Source of the DNA: Collinsella sp. MSK.8.10
GTDB taxonomy: Bacteria > Actinomycetota > Coriobacteriia > Coriobacteriales > Coriobacteriaceae
Direction: 5' to 3'
Assembly (NCBI RefSeq): GCF_019041915.1
Contig: NZ_JAHPYF010000001.1
Coordinates: 186,001-250,000, forward strand
Length of the DNA: 64,000 nucleotides
Below, one piece after another: positions 43,050-52,884 of this stretch. A program made the position numbers and the translations under genes. Every line of letters begins with the position of its first letter. The first letter of the stretch is position 1. The notes beneath the pieces are model-generated. The model searched no databases, was not told the origin of the DNA, and saw nothing but the letters and a program-made list of their open reading frames with translations.

Positions 43050-43549
43050 ACTGTGCCTCCTAAACAAGCCCCTCTTAGACTTGCGTATATAACGGAGCAC
43101 CCAATTGGCTCCGTTAGGACCGGTTTGCGCGTTGCCGGCGATGACAATGCGCGATGTCTAAACGTCTCAACGCTCAGACAAACACTATTTTACCGTTCTG
43201 GTTGGTCAGTTATTCACCTAAAGCCAACAATGATGAAACGTTTTTTCTATCCCTGAAGACCCTTGTGCGGCATCCATACTCCCAAGCTGGGCAAACGTTT
43301 TATCAAGGTTGACCACATATCCCGGGCAGGACTGTGCCCCTCCAAAATGCGCCCCGTTCGCCGCCAAAAATCGACCGTTTGCGGCACAGTGATACCACTC
43401 AGTCGTCCAAGGTGCCGACATTTGTGCGACATCCGTCTTCGTGGTGCAAAGGTGCATGTCCAAGTGCGGCACCCCCGGTGTGCCACATGCGGGTAAACTA
43501 GAACCTTATATAGAGATATTTGAACCCTAACCGCAGCAAAGGAGGCCCC
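43050..43549. other. Intergenic, divergent promoters
   Basis: No gene is seen in 500 bases between divergent genes. Several GTGCGGCA / TGTGCGACAT-like words recur (43270, 43383, 43428, 43460), reminiscent of reiterated regulator sites; one dyad, GTGCGGCACCCCCGGTGTGCCAC, lies near 43462. Confidence 0.35.
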
Positions 43550-44626
43550 ATGGCATTCGATCCCATTCAAGAGGATTGCCATCGCCTCGTTCTTGAGGCC
43601 TTGCGCCGCGACAATATCCCGCTCACCGACGCTGCCGCCGTAGAGCGTCTGATGGAACAATTCACCCGCAACCCCGCACCGCTCATCGTGCACGACCGCG
43701 ACCGCGCCGGGCACCTCATTGCCAAGGTGGTCGAGGCTGTCGACTACCGCATTCCCTTTATCCCCGACGATGCCCAGGCCGAGCAGGAAGAGGCCGCTGC
43801 CGAGAACATGCTTCGCGAGGCCGCCGCACTCGATCCGGCCAACTGGGACGCCCAGCGCATGCTGACGGCACTCACCGCCGAATCCAACGAGGAATACGTA
43901 CAGTACCTGGTGTCCAAGTGCGATGAGGTCGAGCACGACCTGGCGCTCAAGATCGCCTCGGCGCAAGACCCCTACGAGCGTGAGGCCGCAGGCGACCTGA
44001 CCCGCCGTCCCTACCTGCGCTGGCTTGCCGCCCTTGCGTCGCGCGCCCTCATTAGCGGCCGCTACCGCATGTCGCTCGAAGCCGCAAACCGCAGCTTGGA
44101 CTTTGCGCCCAACGACCCCGCTGGTGTCCGCCACACCGCGATGCTCGCCATGGCAAAGCTCGAATACCCCGCCGAGGAGCTCAAGCGCTTTCGCTCCGCA
44201 CACTCCGTGCCGTACCTCGCGAATACCCCGCTGCGCCGCCGTCCCAAGGATGCAGAGCGCGACTTGGACCCGTGGACGCTCATCGCACTGATGAGCGCAG
44301 CCTGGCGCGAGCTGGACTACGAGGGCGCCGAGCACTACCTGCGTATCCTTGCACGCTCGTGTCCGCACGCGGCCGAGGCGCTCTACTTCCAAACCGAGTT
44401 TCCCGATGGCGTCTATGCCCGCGTCAACGTGGGTGCGGGCTCCACCGACGAGCTTGTCCTTGCGCTATCCGAGGCGACGCCGGTACTGCAGGAGGGCCTG
44501 GGCGCCCCCGACAACGCCAGCTTTGCCGCCTGGGTCGCCACCAACGATATCGTGCGTTCCCAAATCGATGAGCGCATACTGCGGGCGGCCGAGCAGGGTT
44601 TGCCGTTTAAGGGAGGAGACCTCTAA
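43550..44626 (+). CDS. TPR-like protein
   Basis: This is a 358-residue, soluble, almost all-helical protein. Repeats like YRMSLEAANRSLDFAPNDPAGVRHTAML suggest TPR units. ATG 43550 has AAAGGAGG before it. It overlaps the next gene by one base (TAATG). The function is unknown; the cluster with MurT-GatD raises a cell-wall link. Confidence 0.55.
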   Translation: MAFDPIQEDCHRLVLEALRRDNIPLTDAAAVERLMEQFTRNPAPLIVHDRDRAGHLIAKVVEAVDYRIPFIPDDAQAEQEEAAAENMLREAAALDPANWDAQRMLTALTAESNEEYVQYLVSKCDEVEHDLALKIASAQDPYEREAAGDLTRRPYLRWLAALASRALISGRYRMSLEAANRSLDFAPNDPAGVRHTAMLAMAKLEYPAEELKRFRSAHSVPYLANTPLRRRPKDAERDLDPWTLIALMSAAWRELDYEGAEHYLRILARSCPHAAEALYFQTEFPDGVYARVNVGAGSTDELVLALSEATPVLQEGLGAPDNASFAAWVATNDIVRSQIDERILRAAEQGLPFKGGDL

Positions 44627-45669
44627 TGGATCCGAGCGTCTACATCCCCGCCTACCTGGAGCGCGCCTACGTTGCGTCGCACCCCGAGCTCACCGATGCA
44701 GCACGCGAGCTTGTCCATAACGACATTAGCGCGAATCCCCAAAAGTACGCGCAGTCCGAGCATGCCCAGGCGCTGCTGTCCTATGCCGGTGTTCATCGCC
44801 ACCTGCTCGACGAGCTCCATCGCATCGAGGACATGGGCAGCGACGAGGAATTCGAGCAGACGCGCAATCGTCTGTTCGACGACATGCGCGATGAGCTGCT
44901 CAAGATTGTCCGCGTCGATGCGTATGTCCTCGATGCCCAGCTGCTCGCCATCATCCTGGCTGACACGCCCGTTGACGCCTGCCTGGGCGACCTGATGAAG
45001 CTCGAGGCGACCACAACCGATTACCTGCAGCAAAGCGTGCCCGGGTTCGACATGGAAGCCCCGCACTACTGGGCCAATAAGGTTTTGACGGACGGTGTGA
45101 CGGCGGCAGAGCTCACCGTGAGCGAGCCGGCTCTTATCGGGTGGCTTCACACACTCGAGGCCATCTCGCAGCTGTGCATGGCGAGCGCTCGCTACCGTGC
45201 TGCCGCCAACTACGCCCGCCGTGTTCTTAAGGCGGAAGGCTACCCCACCCGAGCCGCAGGCACCGTGTTGCTCGCCCTCGCTCGCCTGGAAGACCAGGAC
45301 GGCTTTTTTGCCCTGGCCCACCAGCTCGAGGAAGAGATCGGGGCTGACGCGCTCGAGAACTCTCCTTGGTATCTGCTCGCCCGCACGATTCTGCTGTTCA
45401 AAACAAACAAGATGCGCCCGGCGACACGCGCGCTGCGTGAGTTTGCCAACCGTTGCGAGGGCGGTGCGTTCTTCTTACTGAACCCCATGTACCAGACACC
45501 GTACCTTCCCTGCCGGCCCGAGCCACACGATCCCTGGGATCTTTCGCACCAGGCCGTTTGGGAAGCGGACGGTATTATCTCGGACACTCCCGACTTTGCC
45601 CCCTGGGCCAATGCCTGCGAAGACGTGTCGCAGCTTGCCCAGGAATTTGCGCGCCGCTACGGTTTTTAG
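44626..45669 (+). CDS. TPR-like protein, distant paralogue
   Basis: This 347-residue all-helical soluble protein has ASARYRAAANYARRVLKAEG aligning with the repeat region of the upstream gene. The C-terminus has PWDLSHQAVWEADGI. It is translationally coupled to the previous gene and lies 45 bases upstream of MurT-GatD. Confidence 0.5.
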   Translation: MDPSVYIPAYLERAYVASHPELTDAARELVHNDISANPQKYAQSEHAQALLSYAGVHRHLLDELHRIEDMGSDEEFEQTRNRLFDDMRDELLKIVRVDAYVLDAQLLAIILADTPVDACLGDLMKLEATTTDYLQQSVPGFDMEAPHYWANKVLTDGVTAAELTVSEPALIGWLHTLEAISQLCMASARYRAAANYARRVLKAEGYPTRAAGTVLLALARLEDQDGFFALAHQLEEEIGADALENSPWYLLARTILLFKTNKMRPATRALREFANRCEGGAFFLLNPMYQTPYLPCRPEPHDPWDLSHQAVWEADGIISDTPDFAPWANACEDVSQLAQEFARRYGF

Positions 45670-45714
45670 TGACGCACTCGACCCGACCATGTCGTTTACG
45701 TTAGGAACGGTTTC

Positions 45715-47889
45715 ATGAACCTCCGCTCATCTCTTGCCTGCACCTCGAGCGATATCGCTCGCTGGGGGCTGCGCTCCGTCCTTAAGCGCCAGGGTGGCGT
45801 GCTCCCCGGCCGCATCGCCATGAAGATCGACCCCGAGTTGCTGAGCGACCTCGCTGCCCTTGTCGACCGCAGCGTGGTGATCACCGGCACCAACGGCAAG
45901 ACCACCACCTCCAACCTCATCGCCGACGCCGTTGCCGCCAGCGGCGCCACCGTGGTATGCAACCGCGCCGGCAACAACATGGAGCCGGGCGTGGTGGGCG
46001 CACTGCTCGAGGCGCGCAGCGGCCTCAAGCGAGCCGGTGGCAAGCGCGTGGGCGTTTTTGAGTGCGATGAGCTTTACACCGTACGCGTTCTGCCCAAGCT
46101 CAAGCCGACGTACTTCGTGCTGCTCAACCTGTTCCGCGACCAGCTAGATCGCTATGGCGAGATCGATCACACCCAGGAGGTCATCGCCCATGCGTTGGAG
46201 CTTTCGCCGGCAACAACGCTCATCTACAACGCAGACGACCCGTTGTGTGCCTCGATTGCCGCGCGCGTTCCCAACGCGAGTATTGCCTTTGGCATCGACG
46301 GCGCCACCAACACCGAGTCCGACCGCATTAGCGACTCACGTTTTTGCTCACAGTGCAACGCGCCGCTGGAGTATGACTACGTGCAATACGGCCAGCTCGG
46401 CGCCTACCATTGCCCCTCGTGCGGCTGGGCCCGCCCTGCGCTTGTCCGTCGCGTGACGGACGTGAAGCTCGGCTGCGACGGCTACGGCTTCGACCTGGTC
46501 TTTGGATCTGCGCCCGACGCGGCTGCCGTACACATCGCCACACGCTACAACGGCCTGTACATGGTCTATAACGTTGCCGCCGCCTTCTTTGCCGCACGCG
46601 AGTTGGGCGTGGACACGGCGTTTCTACAGCCTACGCTCGATGCCTACGTCCCCGCCGGCGGACGTATGGGCCGCTGGGAGATCGCCGGCCGTATCGTCGA
46701 GGCAAACCTGGCCAAAAATCCCGTGGGCTTCGATCGCCAGATCCAGTCCATTAAAACGGCAGGCGGCAGGCTCTGCGCCTTCTTCCTGAACGACAACGAC
46801 GCCGACGGCCACGATGTCTCGTGGATCTACGACGTCGACTTCGAGCGCATCGCCGACACACCGGGTCTTGTCGCCTTTGCCGGAGGCACGCGTGCGCACG
46901 ACATGCAGGTACGCCTCAAGTACGCCGGCATCGATGCCGCGATTATCTCGGACGTCGCGCAGGCAATTGGCGCCGTTGCGGATGAAGCCGCAGGCGACAC
47001 TTTCTATGCCGTCGCCAACTACACGGCCTTCCCGCCGCTGGTCAAAGAACTCGATGGGCTGAAGGGTGCCGATGCAGCCACGGTTGCTGCCCGCGCTGCA
47101 ACGTGTGCCGATGGCAGTGCCGTCCCCGTCGGCATCGCGCCAGTCGAGCTTTCGCGCCCGCTGCGCATCGTCTACCTGTACCCCGATGCCCTCAACCTCT
47201 ACGGCGACGGCGGCAACGTTATCGCCCTCGAGCGTCGCTGCGCCTGGCGCGGCATCCCCGTTCGCGTGGACGAGGTCCGTATGGGCGAGTCACTCGATCT
47301 CACCGATGCCGATATCGTCATGATGGGTGGCGGCTCCGACCGCGACCAGCTAGCCGTGGCACACGAGCTGCTCGCTCAAAAAGACAAGGTCGCATCCTAT
47401 GTTGAGGATGGCGGTTCGCTGCTCGCCATCTGCGGCAGCTATCAGCTGCTCGGCCGTTCGTACTATATGGGTGAGAATCGCATTGAGGGTCTGGGGGTCA
47501 TTGCCGCCGAAACCGTACGCGGCTCCGACCGCCTGATCGGCAACGTAGCCGTCAAAACCGACCTGGCACCCGAGCCCTTTGTGGGATTCGAGAACCATGG
47601 CGGCCGCACGCTTTTGGACGCCGATGCCACGCCGCTCGGAACGTCCGTCGTCACGGGCACCGGCAACAACGGCGACGACGGCTTTGAGGGTCTGATCTAC
47701 AAGGGCGTCATCGGCACGTACCTACACGGACCGGCACTGCCCAAAAACCCCGAACTCGCCGACTGGCTGATCGCGCATGCCCTCGAGCGCCGCGGCGATG
47801 CGCAGGCCACAGCCCTGCTGCCGCTCAAACCCCTCGACGACACCTACGAGCACGCCGCCCACGACGCCGCGATGAAGCTCCTCCCCTAA
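45715..47889 (+). CDS. Fused MurT-GatD lipid II isoglutaminyl synthase
   Basis: This is a 724-residue single chain. Residues 1 to about 460 are MurT: Mur ligase P-loop VITGTNGKTTTSNLIA, FECDELYTVRVLPKLKP, the Cys4 zinc ribbon CSQCNAPLEYDYV and CPSCGW, and a DUF1727 C-terminal domain. Residues about 485-724 are GatD: a class I amidotransferase with LLAICGSYQLLG (nucleophile Cys), FENHGGRT and GTYLHGPALPKNP (catalytic His). The pair amidates the D-Glu of lipid II to D-isoglutamine. In most Gram-positives these are two adjacent genes; here no stop or start separates them. Confidence 0.9.
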   Translation: MNLRSSLACTSSDIARWGLRSVLKRQGGVLPGRIAMKIDPELLSDLAALVDRSVVITGTNGKTTTSNLIADAVAASGATVVCNRAGNNMEPGVVGALLEARSGLKRAGGKRVGVFECDELYTVRVLPKLKPTYFVLLNLFRDQLDRYGEIDHTQEVIAHALELSPATTLIYNADDPLCASIAARVPNASIAFGIDGATNTESDRISDSRFCSQCNAPLEYDYVQYGQLGAYHCPSCGWARPALVRRVTDVKLGCDGYGFDLVFGSAPDAAAVHIATRYNGLYMVYNVAAAFFAARELGVDTAFLQPTLDAYVPAGGRMGRWEIAGRIVEANLAKNPVGFDRQIQSIKTAGGRLCAFFLNDNDADGHDVSWIYDVDFERIADTPGLVAFAGGTRAHDMQVRLKYAGIDAAIISDVAQAIGAVADEAAGDTFYAVANYTAFPPLVKELDGLKGADAATVAARAATCADGSAVPVGIAPVELSRPLRIVYLYPDALNLYGDGGNVIALERRCAWRGIPVRVDEVRMGESLDLTDADIVMMGGGSDRDQLAVAHELLAQKDKVASYVEDGGSLLAICGSYQLLGRSYYMGENRIEGLGVIAAETVRGSDRLIGNVAVKTDLAPEPFVGFENHGGRTLLDADATPLGTSVVTGTGNNGDDGFEGLIYKGVIGTYLHGPALPKNPELADWLIAHALERRGDAQATALLPLKPLDDTYEHAAHDAAMKLLP

Positions 47890-47896
47890 CGCCTCG

Positions 47897-47929
47897 CCAC
47901 CACAAAGGGGACAGGCACCTTTGTGGTGG
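47897..47929. repeat. REP-like hairpin
   Basis: CCACCACAAAGG and CCTTTGTGGTGG are perfect 12-bp arms around GGGACAGGCA-type spacer. It may also terminate the MurT-GatD transcript. Confidence 0.6.
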
Positions 47930-47989
47930 TTTTTCAGTTTGCCAACGATATGTGAACGGCTAAAAAAGTCTGCTATACTCTTTCCCGCT

Positions 47990-48066
47990 GTCCCCATCGT
48001 CTAGCGGCCAAGGACGCCACCCTTTCAAGGTGGATATCGCGGGTTCGAATCCCGCTGGGGGCACCA
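47990..48066 (+). tRNA. tRNA-Glu (TTC)
   Basis: The acceptor stem GTCCCCA pairs with TGGGGGC. The anticodon stem CCACC/GGTGG encloses CTTTCAA with anticodon TTC, and the T-arm is CGCGGGTTCGAATCCCGCT, ending with an encoded CCA. A TATACT -10 box lies 11 bases upstream. A terminator follows at 48080. Confidence 0.95.
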
Positions 48067-48345
48067 TTTGAATTGAAGAGCCCGTTACCCTCGCGGTAGC
48101 GGGCTTTTTGCTACCCATGCGCCGGGATTCGAACCCGACAGGGTGCGGAGCTGAGGAAACGCGAAGCGTTTTCCAGCGCAGCACGCAAGGAGCGAAGCGA
48201 CGCGGCGAAAGCGGGCGGCGTCAGCCGCACGCGGACATCCCGCTGGGGGCACCATTTAAATTAAGAAGCCCGTTACCCCCGCGGTGACGGGCTTTTTGCT
48301 ACCGATATGCCGGGATTCGAACCCGGCAGGGTGCGGATCCCGGCA
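48051..48345. repeat. Duplicated tRNA-Glu 3' end and terminator
   Basis: The tRNA 3' end CCCGCTGGGGGCACCATTT, the following terminator and a GCCGGGATTCGAACCCG segment recur with an offset of 188 bases (second copy from about 48239). The direct repeat of a tRNA 3' end is a usual trace of integrase-mediated insertion and loss. The remaining spacer holds no gene. Confidence 0.65.
48080..48109 (+). terminator. tRNA-Glu terminator
   Basis: GCCCGTTACC and GGTAGCGGGC arms with one mismatch are followed by TTTTT. A second version lies at about 48271-48298. Confidence 0.8.
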
Positions 48346-48360
48346 TCATCGCAAGGCCTG

Positions 48361-48582
48361 TGGTCAAAAAATGGCAAATATGAGTACTGTTACCATTTTA
48401 GTTACAGAGATTTCATGCCTTCAGAAGGCGATTTAGCCGTCAGGCGTCCTACGGCGGAAAAATTGCAGACGTTTATCGGCTAAGTACTTGGGCATATGTT
48501 GCGTAACACTACATATTTTGCAAATAAATAATGTTACAGGACTTGTGACAGTACTCATATTTGACGTTTTTTGCCCATAGCC
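48361..48582. repeat. MITE-like element with 32-base imperfect terminal inverted repeats
   Basis: The left arm (48362-48393) and right arm (48545-48576) are inverted copies agreeing at about 28 of 32 positions, sharing CAGTACTCATATTTG. The interior is AT-rich without a supported gene. Confidence 0.5.
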
Positions 48583-48642
48583 CTTTATACCTAGGCAAAT
48601 CGGCGGCAAAACGGGCTTCAAAGCGTCCTTCGCAAACAAAAA

Positions 48643-48669
48643 CCGGGGCCCGCATGATGCGGACCCCGG
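48643..48669 (-). terminator. Glutamine synthetase terminator
   Basis: CCGGGGCCCGCAT and ATGCGGACCCCGG arms are followed on the minus strand by TTTTTG, about 30 bases past the gene. Confidence 0.8.
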
Positions 48670-48700
48670 CTCAATACCGTGACGATATGTCAGTTACGCC

Positions 48701-50788
48701 CTACACGTAGAACAGGATGTCGTCGTAGGTCGGGACCGGCCAGTAGTCGGCTGCCACGATCTCCTCCATGGCGTCCACGGCGGCACGCAGCGCATCCATA
48801 GCGGGAACGACCTCGTGCGCGTACACGTTGGCCTGCTCCTGGCCATCGAGGGCCTCAGCCTTCTGATGCACGGCGTCAAGCGCCTTGATGGAGTCGTTGA
48901 TGGTGGTGATACCGTTGCAGAGCTTGTTGAGCGTGTTCTGCTCGCACTGCATGGCGGCCTCGGCACCGGCGGCACGAATAGTCTCAAGGCCCTTAGCGAC
49001 CTTGGTGGCATAGGCGGTAATGACCGGGCGATAGGTACGACGCGCCTCGCGAACCATCGTGGTGGCCTCGATGTTCATGAGCTTGTTGTACTTCTCGAGC
49101 TTGCAGTCGTAGCGGCACTGAGCCTCGGCCTTGGTCAGGACACCCGTCTCCTCAAAGAGTGCGATGGCCTTATCGGAAACAAAGGCGGGCAGGGCGTCGG
49201 CCGTGGTCTTGTTGTTGGCAAGACCACGCTTCTCGGCCTCAACGGGCCACTCATCGGAGTAGCCGTCACCGGAGAACAGGATGCGCTGGTGGTCGGTCAG
49301 GACCTTCTTGCAGTACTCGAGCGCAGCGTCCTGGAACTCATCCTCGGGCGTACCCTCAAGCGCGTCGGCGAAGGACTTGAGCGACTTGGCCACGGCGGCA
49401 TCGAGCACCAGGTTGGAGTCGGAAACGTTCTGCTCGGAGCCGCAGGCACGGAACTCAAACTTGTTGCCGGTGAAGGCGAACGGGGAGGTGCGGTTGCGGT
49501 CGGTGTTGTCCTGCATCAGTTTGGGCAGGGTATCGGCGCCCAGGTCGAGCACGCCGCGCGTGGCATGGACGGAAGCCTTGCCATCGATGATCTTCTCGAC
49601 GACCTCGGTAAGCTGGTCGCCCAGGAAGATGGACATAATCGCCGGAGGAGCCTCGTTGGCGCCCAGACGATGATCGTTGCCGGCCGAGGCAACGGAGGCA
49701 CGCAGAAGCTCCTGATAGTTATCGACGGCCTCGATCACCGCGGTGAGGAAGACGATGAACTGCAGGTTGTCGAGCGGGGTGTCGCCCGGGTCGAGCAGAT
49801 TCTCGGATTCGGTGCCAAGCGACCAGTTGTTGTGCTTGCCCGAACCGTTAATGCCCTCGAAGGGCTTCTCGTGCAGCAGGCAGACCAAGTCATGGCGGGA
49901 GGCGATGAGCTTCATCTTCTCCATCATGACCAGATTCTGGTCGATGGCCTCGTTGACTTCGCCATAGACGGGGGCAAGCTCATGCTGGCAGGGAGCAACC
50001 TCGTTGTGCTTGGTCTTGGCGGGAATGCCAAGCGCCCACAGCTCATCGTCCAGATCCTTCATATAGGCCGAGACGGTGGGGCGGATAGCGCCAAAGTAGT
50101 GCTCCTCGAGCTCCTGGCCCTTGCAGGGAGCGGCGCCAAAGAGGGTGCGGCCGGTAATGACCAGGTCCTTGCGCTTGCGGTAGGCGTCCTTCTTGATCAG
50201 GAAGTACTCCTGCTCGTCGCCCACGGAAGGAACGACCTTCTTGGGGGTCTTGCCAAACAGCGCCAAAACGCGCTTAGACTCACGCGAGAGCGCGGTCATG
50301 GAGCGCAGCAGCGGGGTCTTCTTGTCCAGGGCCTCGCCCGTGTAGGAGCAGAAAGCCGTGGGGATGCACAGGACATCGTCCTTGATAAAGGCGGGGCTGG
50401 TGGGATCCCAAGCGGTGTAGCCACGGGCCTCGAAGGTGGCACGCAGGCCGCCGTTGGGGAAGCTGGAGGCGTCCGGCTCGCCCTGGATGAGGTTCTTGCC
50501 CGTAAACTTGGTAATGGCGGTGCCGTCGTGGTTGGGCTCCAAGAAGCTGTCGTGCTTCTCGGAAGTAATGCCCGAAAGAGGCTGGAACCAGTGCGCGTAG
50601 TGCGTCGCGCCCTTGGAGATGGCCCAGACCTTCATGGCATGGGCAACGGCGTTGGCCACATCCAGGTCGAGCGGCTCACCGCCCTCGAGGGTTGCAGCAA
50701 GGCGCTTCCAAATGTCCTTGGGGAGGTAGTCCTTCATGACTTCCTCAGAGAACACCATGGTCCCGAAGCGGTCAGTAAGTTCGGCCAT
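48701..50788 (-). CDS. glnN: Type III glutamine synthetase
   Basis: This 695-residue protein has the length of GSIII rather than GSI (about 450). It shows [37 protein letters not shown] (metal-ligand Glu), [20 protein letters not shown] and the ATP segment [15 protein letters not shown]. It condenses ammonia with glutamate. ATG 50788 has AGGGAG upstream. Confidence 0.93.
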   Translation of the reverse strand: MAELTDRFGTMVFSEEVMKDYLPKDIWKRLAATLEGGEPLDLDVANAVAHAMKVWAISKGATHYAHWFQPLSGITSEKHDSFLEPNHDGTAITKFTGKNLIQGEPDASSFPNGGLRATFEARGYTAWDPTSPAFIKDDVLCIPTAFCSYTGEALDKKTPLLRSMTALSRESKRVLALFGKTPKKVVPSVGDEQEYFLIKKDAYRKRKDLVITGRTLFGAAPCKGQELEEHYFGAIRPTVSAYMKDLDDELWALGIPAKTKHNEVAPCQHELAPVYGEVNEAIDQNLVMMEKMKLIASRHDLVCLLHEKPFEGINGSGKHNNWSLGTESENLLDPGDTPLDNLQFIVFLTAVIEAVDNYQELLRASVASAGNDHRLGANEAPPAIMSIFLGDQLTEVVEKIIDGKASVHATRGVLDLGADTLPKLMQDNTDRNRTSPFAFTGNKFEFRACGSEQNVSDSNLVLDAAVAKSLKSFADALEGTPEDEFQDAALEYCKKVLTDHQRILFSGDGYSDEWPVEAEKRGLANNKTTADALPAFVSDKAIALFEETGVLTKAEAQCRYDCKLEKYNKLMNIEATTMVREARRTYRPVITAYATKVAKGLETIRAAGAEAAMQCEQNTLNKLCNGITTINDSIKALDAVHQKAEALDGQEQANVYAHEVVPAMDALRAAVDAMEEIVAADYWPVPTYDDILFYV

Positions 50789-50998
50789 ACGGAACTCCCT
50801 TCGTATCGGCACCGCGTGAGAAGCGGTGTTGATTACTAACGAACGAGTCATAGCTTAGACTCGCCGTGTTTCCGCAACATTACCGTTATGTTGCTGTCGC
50901 GAAACCAATCAATGAGGTTACCGCATCGCGGCGGCGTTGCCACCCTCAACAGCCAATCAACTGTATAAATTGCAGACCTTTCCCCATGGTTTAAGGGT

Positions 50999-51076
50999 AG
51001 TCAATTTGGGATGGGGCTCTATTAACTGGTATTTCACATCAGATACCAGTCTTTATAGCCCCATCCTAGATTGACC
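50999..51076. repeat. Long imperfect hairpin before metF
   Basis: The arms from 50999 to 51032 and 51043 to 51076 are inverted copies sharing GGATGGGGCT and ACTGGTAT, with a 10-base loop. It may be a mobile palindromic unit or a structured leader. It does not match a riboswitch I know. Confidence 0.5.
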
Positions 51077-51214
51077 GCCCTGTTATAGGAAATGCCGATA
51101 GCAAAGCATTTTCTATTGGTATCCCCAAATAGCGAGTGAAACTCCACCGTGACACAGTGGTGCTGTAGAATCCTTACAACACATCACACTATTACGTATC
51201 TAGAGGAGCACGAT

Positions 51215-52087
51215 ATGCGCGTCGACGAGGTTTTTAAGCAGGCAGCATCCCAGGGCACCGCACCCGTTTCGTTTGAGATGTTCCCGCCCAAGGGCGAGCT
51301 TACCCTCGACACGGCTCGCGAGGTGGCAGGCAATCTGTGCAAGCTTTCGCCGAGCTTTGTCTCGGTCACCTGCTCGGCTGGCGGCTCGGGCAACGGCGCC
51401 ACCACCGCCCCCATCGCGCATATGATTACGAGCGAATTCGATACACCCTCGGTGGCACACCTTACCTGCGTGGGCCGGTCGCACGCCGATATCGCCGCCA
51501 AGATCGACGAGTATCGCACCGCCGGCGTGGAAAACATCCTGGCCCTGCGTGGTGATCTTCCCGCTGGCGCGACCGAGGACGACAAGCCCGCCTCCGACTA
51601 CGCCTACGCCCGCGACCTCATCCCCGAGCTCGTCGACGCCGGCTTTTGTGTGGGCGCCGCAGCCTACCCCGAAGGTCACATCGCCTGTGAGGACCTCAAC
51701 CTCTCGGTCGAACACCTCAAGCAAAAGCAGGACGCCGGCGCAAGCTTCTTTGTGACGCAACTCTTCTTTGATAATGAGTGCTTCTACCGCTTCCGCGAGC
51801 TTGCCGATAAAGCGGGCATCACGGTGCCCATCACCGCGGGCATCATGCCGTTTATGGGCAAGTCGCAGATTAGCCGCATGGTCTTTATGTGCGGCGCGTC
51901 GCTGCCCTCCCCCGTCATCAAGATTCTCGCCAAGTACGAGAACGACCCCGAGAGCCTGCAGGCAGCCGGTGTAGATTATGCCGCCCGCCAGCTTTGCGAC
52001 CTCAAGGAGCACGGCGCCGACGGCCTGCACCTGTACACTATGAACCGTCCTGCGATCGCCGCGACCATTATGGAGCGCCTGGGGTAA
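51215..52087 (+). CDS. metF: Methylenetetrahydrofolate reductase
   Basis: In this 290-residue TIM barrel FAD enzyme, the segments VSFEMFPPKGELTL, VENILALRGDLP and FFVTQLFFDNECFYRF contain the catalytic Glu, the FAD/folate Asp and the barrel core. It makes 5-methyl-THF for MetH. ATG 51215 has GAGGAG upstream. Its stop overlaps the next start as TAATG. Confidence 0.93.
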   Translation: MRVDEVFKQAASQGTAPVSFEMFPPKGELTLDTAREVAGNLCKLSPSFVSVTCSAGGSGNGATTAPIAHMITSEFDTPSVAHLTCVGRSHADIAAKIDEYRTAGVENILALRGDLPAGATEDDKPASDYAYARDLIPELVDAGFCVGAAAYPEGHIACEDLNLSVEHLKQKQDAGASFFVTQLFFDNECFYRFRELADKAGITVPITAGIMPFMGKSQISRMVFMCGASLPSPVIKILAKYENDPESLQAAGVDYAARQLCDLKEHGADGLHLYTMNRPAIAATIMERLG

Positions 52088-52875
52088 TGGAAAAACCGCA
52101 CATCGATACAACCGCTGTCGAAGTGCCGGCCGACCTTGCGTCGCCGGCGCTTTACCGTGTCGATGCTGCGCACCATCCCCGTGTCGACCGTGCCGAGATG
52201 CTGCGGTATCTAGGCTACGGCGGCCAGCAGATTGAGCCCGAGCTGTCACGACGTATTGAGCTTGTGGTCGAGCGTCTGGAACTTGACATTGAGCCCCGTG
52301 GCGTGCGCCGCGTATTTGCCGTCGATGCCACGGGCGTGGACGAACAAAGTGAGCCTTGCATTCGCTTGGTCGGCACCAACGTTGAGCTGCGAGGTCGCGA
52401 TATCTATCGACATCTCAAAGATGCCCGCTTTGCCGCGCTCATGGCATGCACCCTCGGCATGGACGCCGAGCGTCGCCTGCGCACCACGGGAGCCCAACAT
52501 CCCCTGGAGGGCGCCGTGCTCGACGCCGCGTGCTCCGCTTACGTGGAAGCCGCCGTTGAGCAAATGGACCAGCAGATCAAGACGGACGCCGCCGTTCATG
52601 GGCTCGCCGGCAACTGGCGCTTTAGTCCCGGCTACGGCGACTGCCCGCTCTCGGCCCAGCGCTCGATCGTCAATGCGCTCAACGCCACGCGGCTCATCGG
52701 CCTGACCGTCACGCCCACCAGCCTGCTCATGCCCACCAAAAGCGTGACCGCGGTGATCGGTCTGTTTGACGGCGAGGTCCACGACGCCCAGACCCGCCCC
52801 ACCTGCAATATCTGCCGCATGCGCGAGCACTGCCGCTTCCGCGCCGCCCACACCACCTGCTATTCCAGCCATTAG
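52087..52875 (+). CDS. Methionine synthase activation-domain protein
   Basis: This 262-residue protein has the B12-methionine-synthase activation fold signature NWRFSPGYGDCPLSAQRSIV, in which RxSxGYG binds S-adenosylmethionine in E. coli MetH. A Cys-rich tail CNICRMREHCRFR follows. It sits between metF and a MetH lacking this domain, so it supplies the reactivation function in trans. Confidence 0.85.
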   Translation: MEKPHIDTTAVEVPADLASPALYRVDAAHHPRVDRAEMLRYLGYGGQQIEPELSRRIELVVERLELDIEPRGVRRVFAVDATGVDEQSEPCIRLVGTNVELRGRDIYRHLKDARFAALMACTLGMDAERRLRTTGAQHPLEGAVLDAACSAYVEAAVEQMDQQIKTDAAVHGLAGNWRFSPGYGDCPLSAQRSIVNALNATRLIGLTVTPTSLLMPTKSVTAVIGLFDGEVHDAQTRPTCNICRMREHCRFRAAHTTCYSSH

Positions 52876-52884
52876 GAGCCCTCG

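Noticed and set aside
48115..48140. Second tRNA on the minus strand near the tRNA-Glu gene
   Set aside because: Only a T-arm-like CGGGTTCGAATCCCGGC segment is present; no acceptor or anticodon arm can be drawn.
48815..50839. 674-codon plus-strand frame opposite glutamine synthetase
   Set aside because: It is an antisense shadow of the type III glutamine synthetase.
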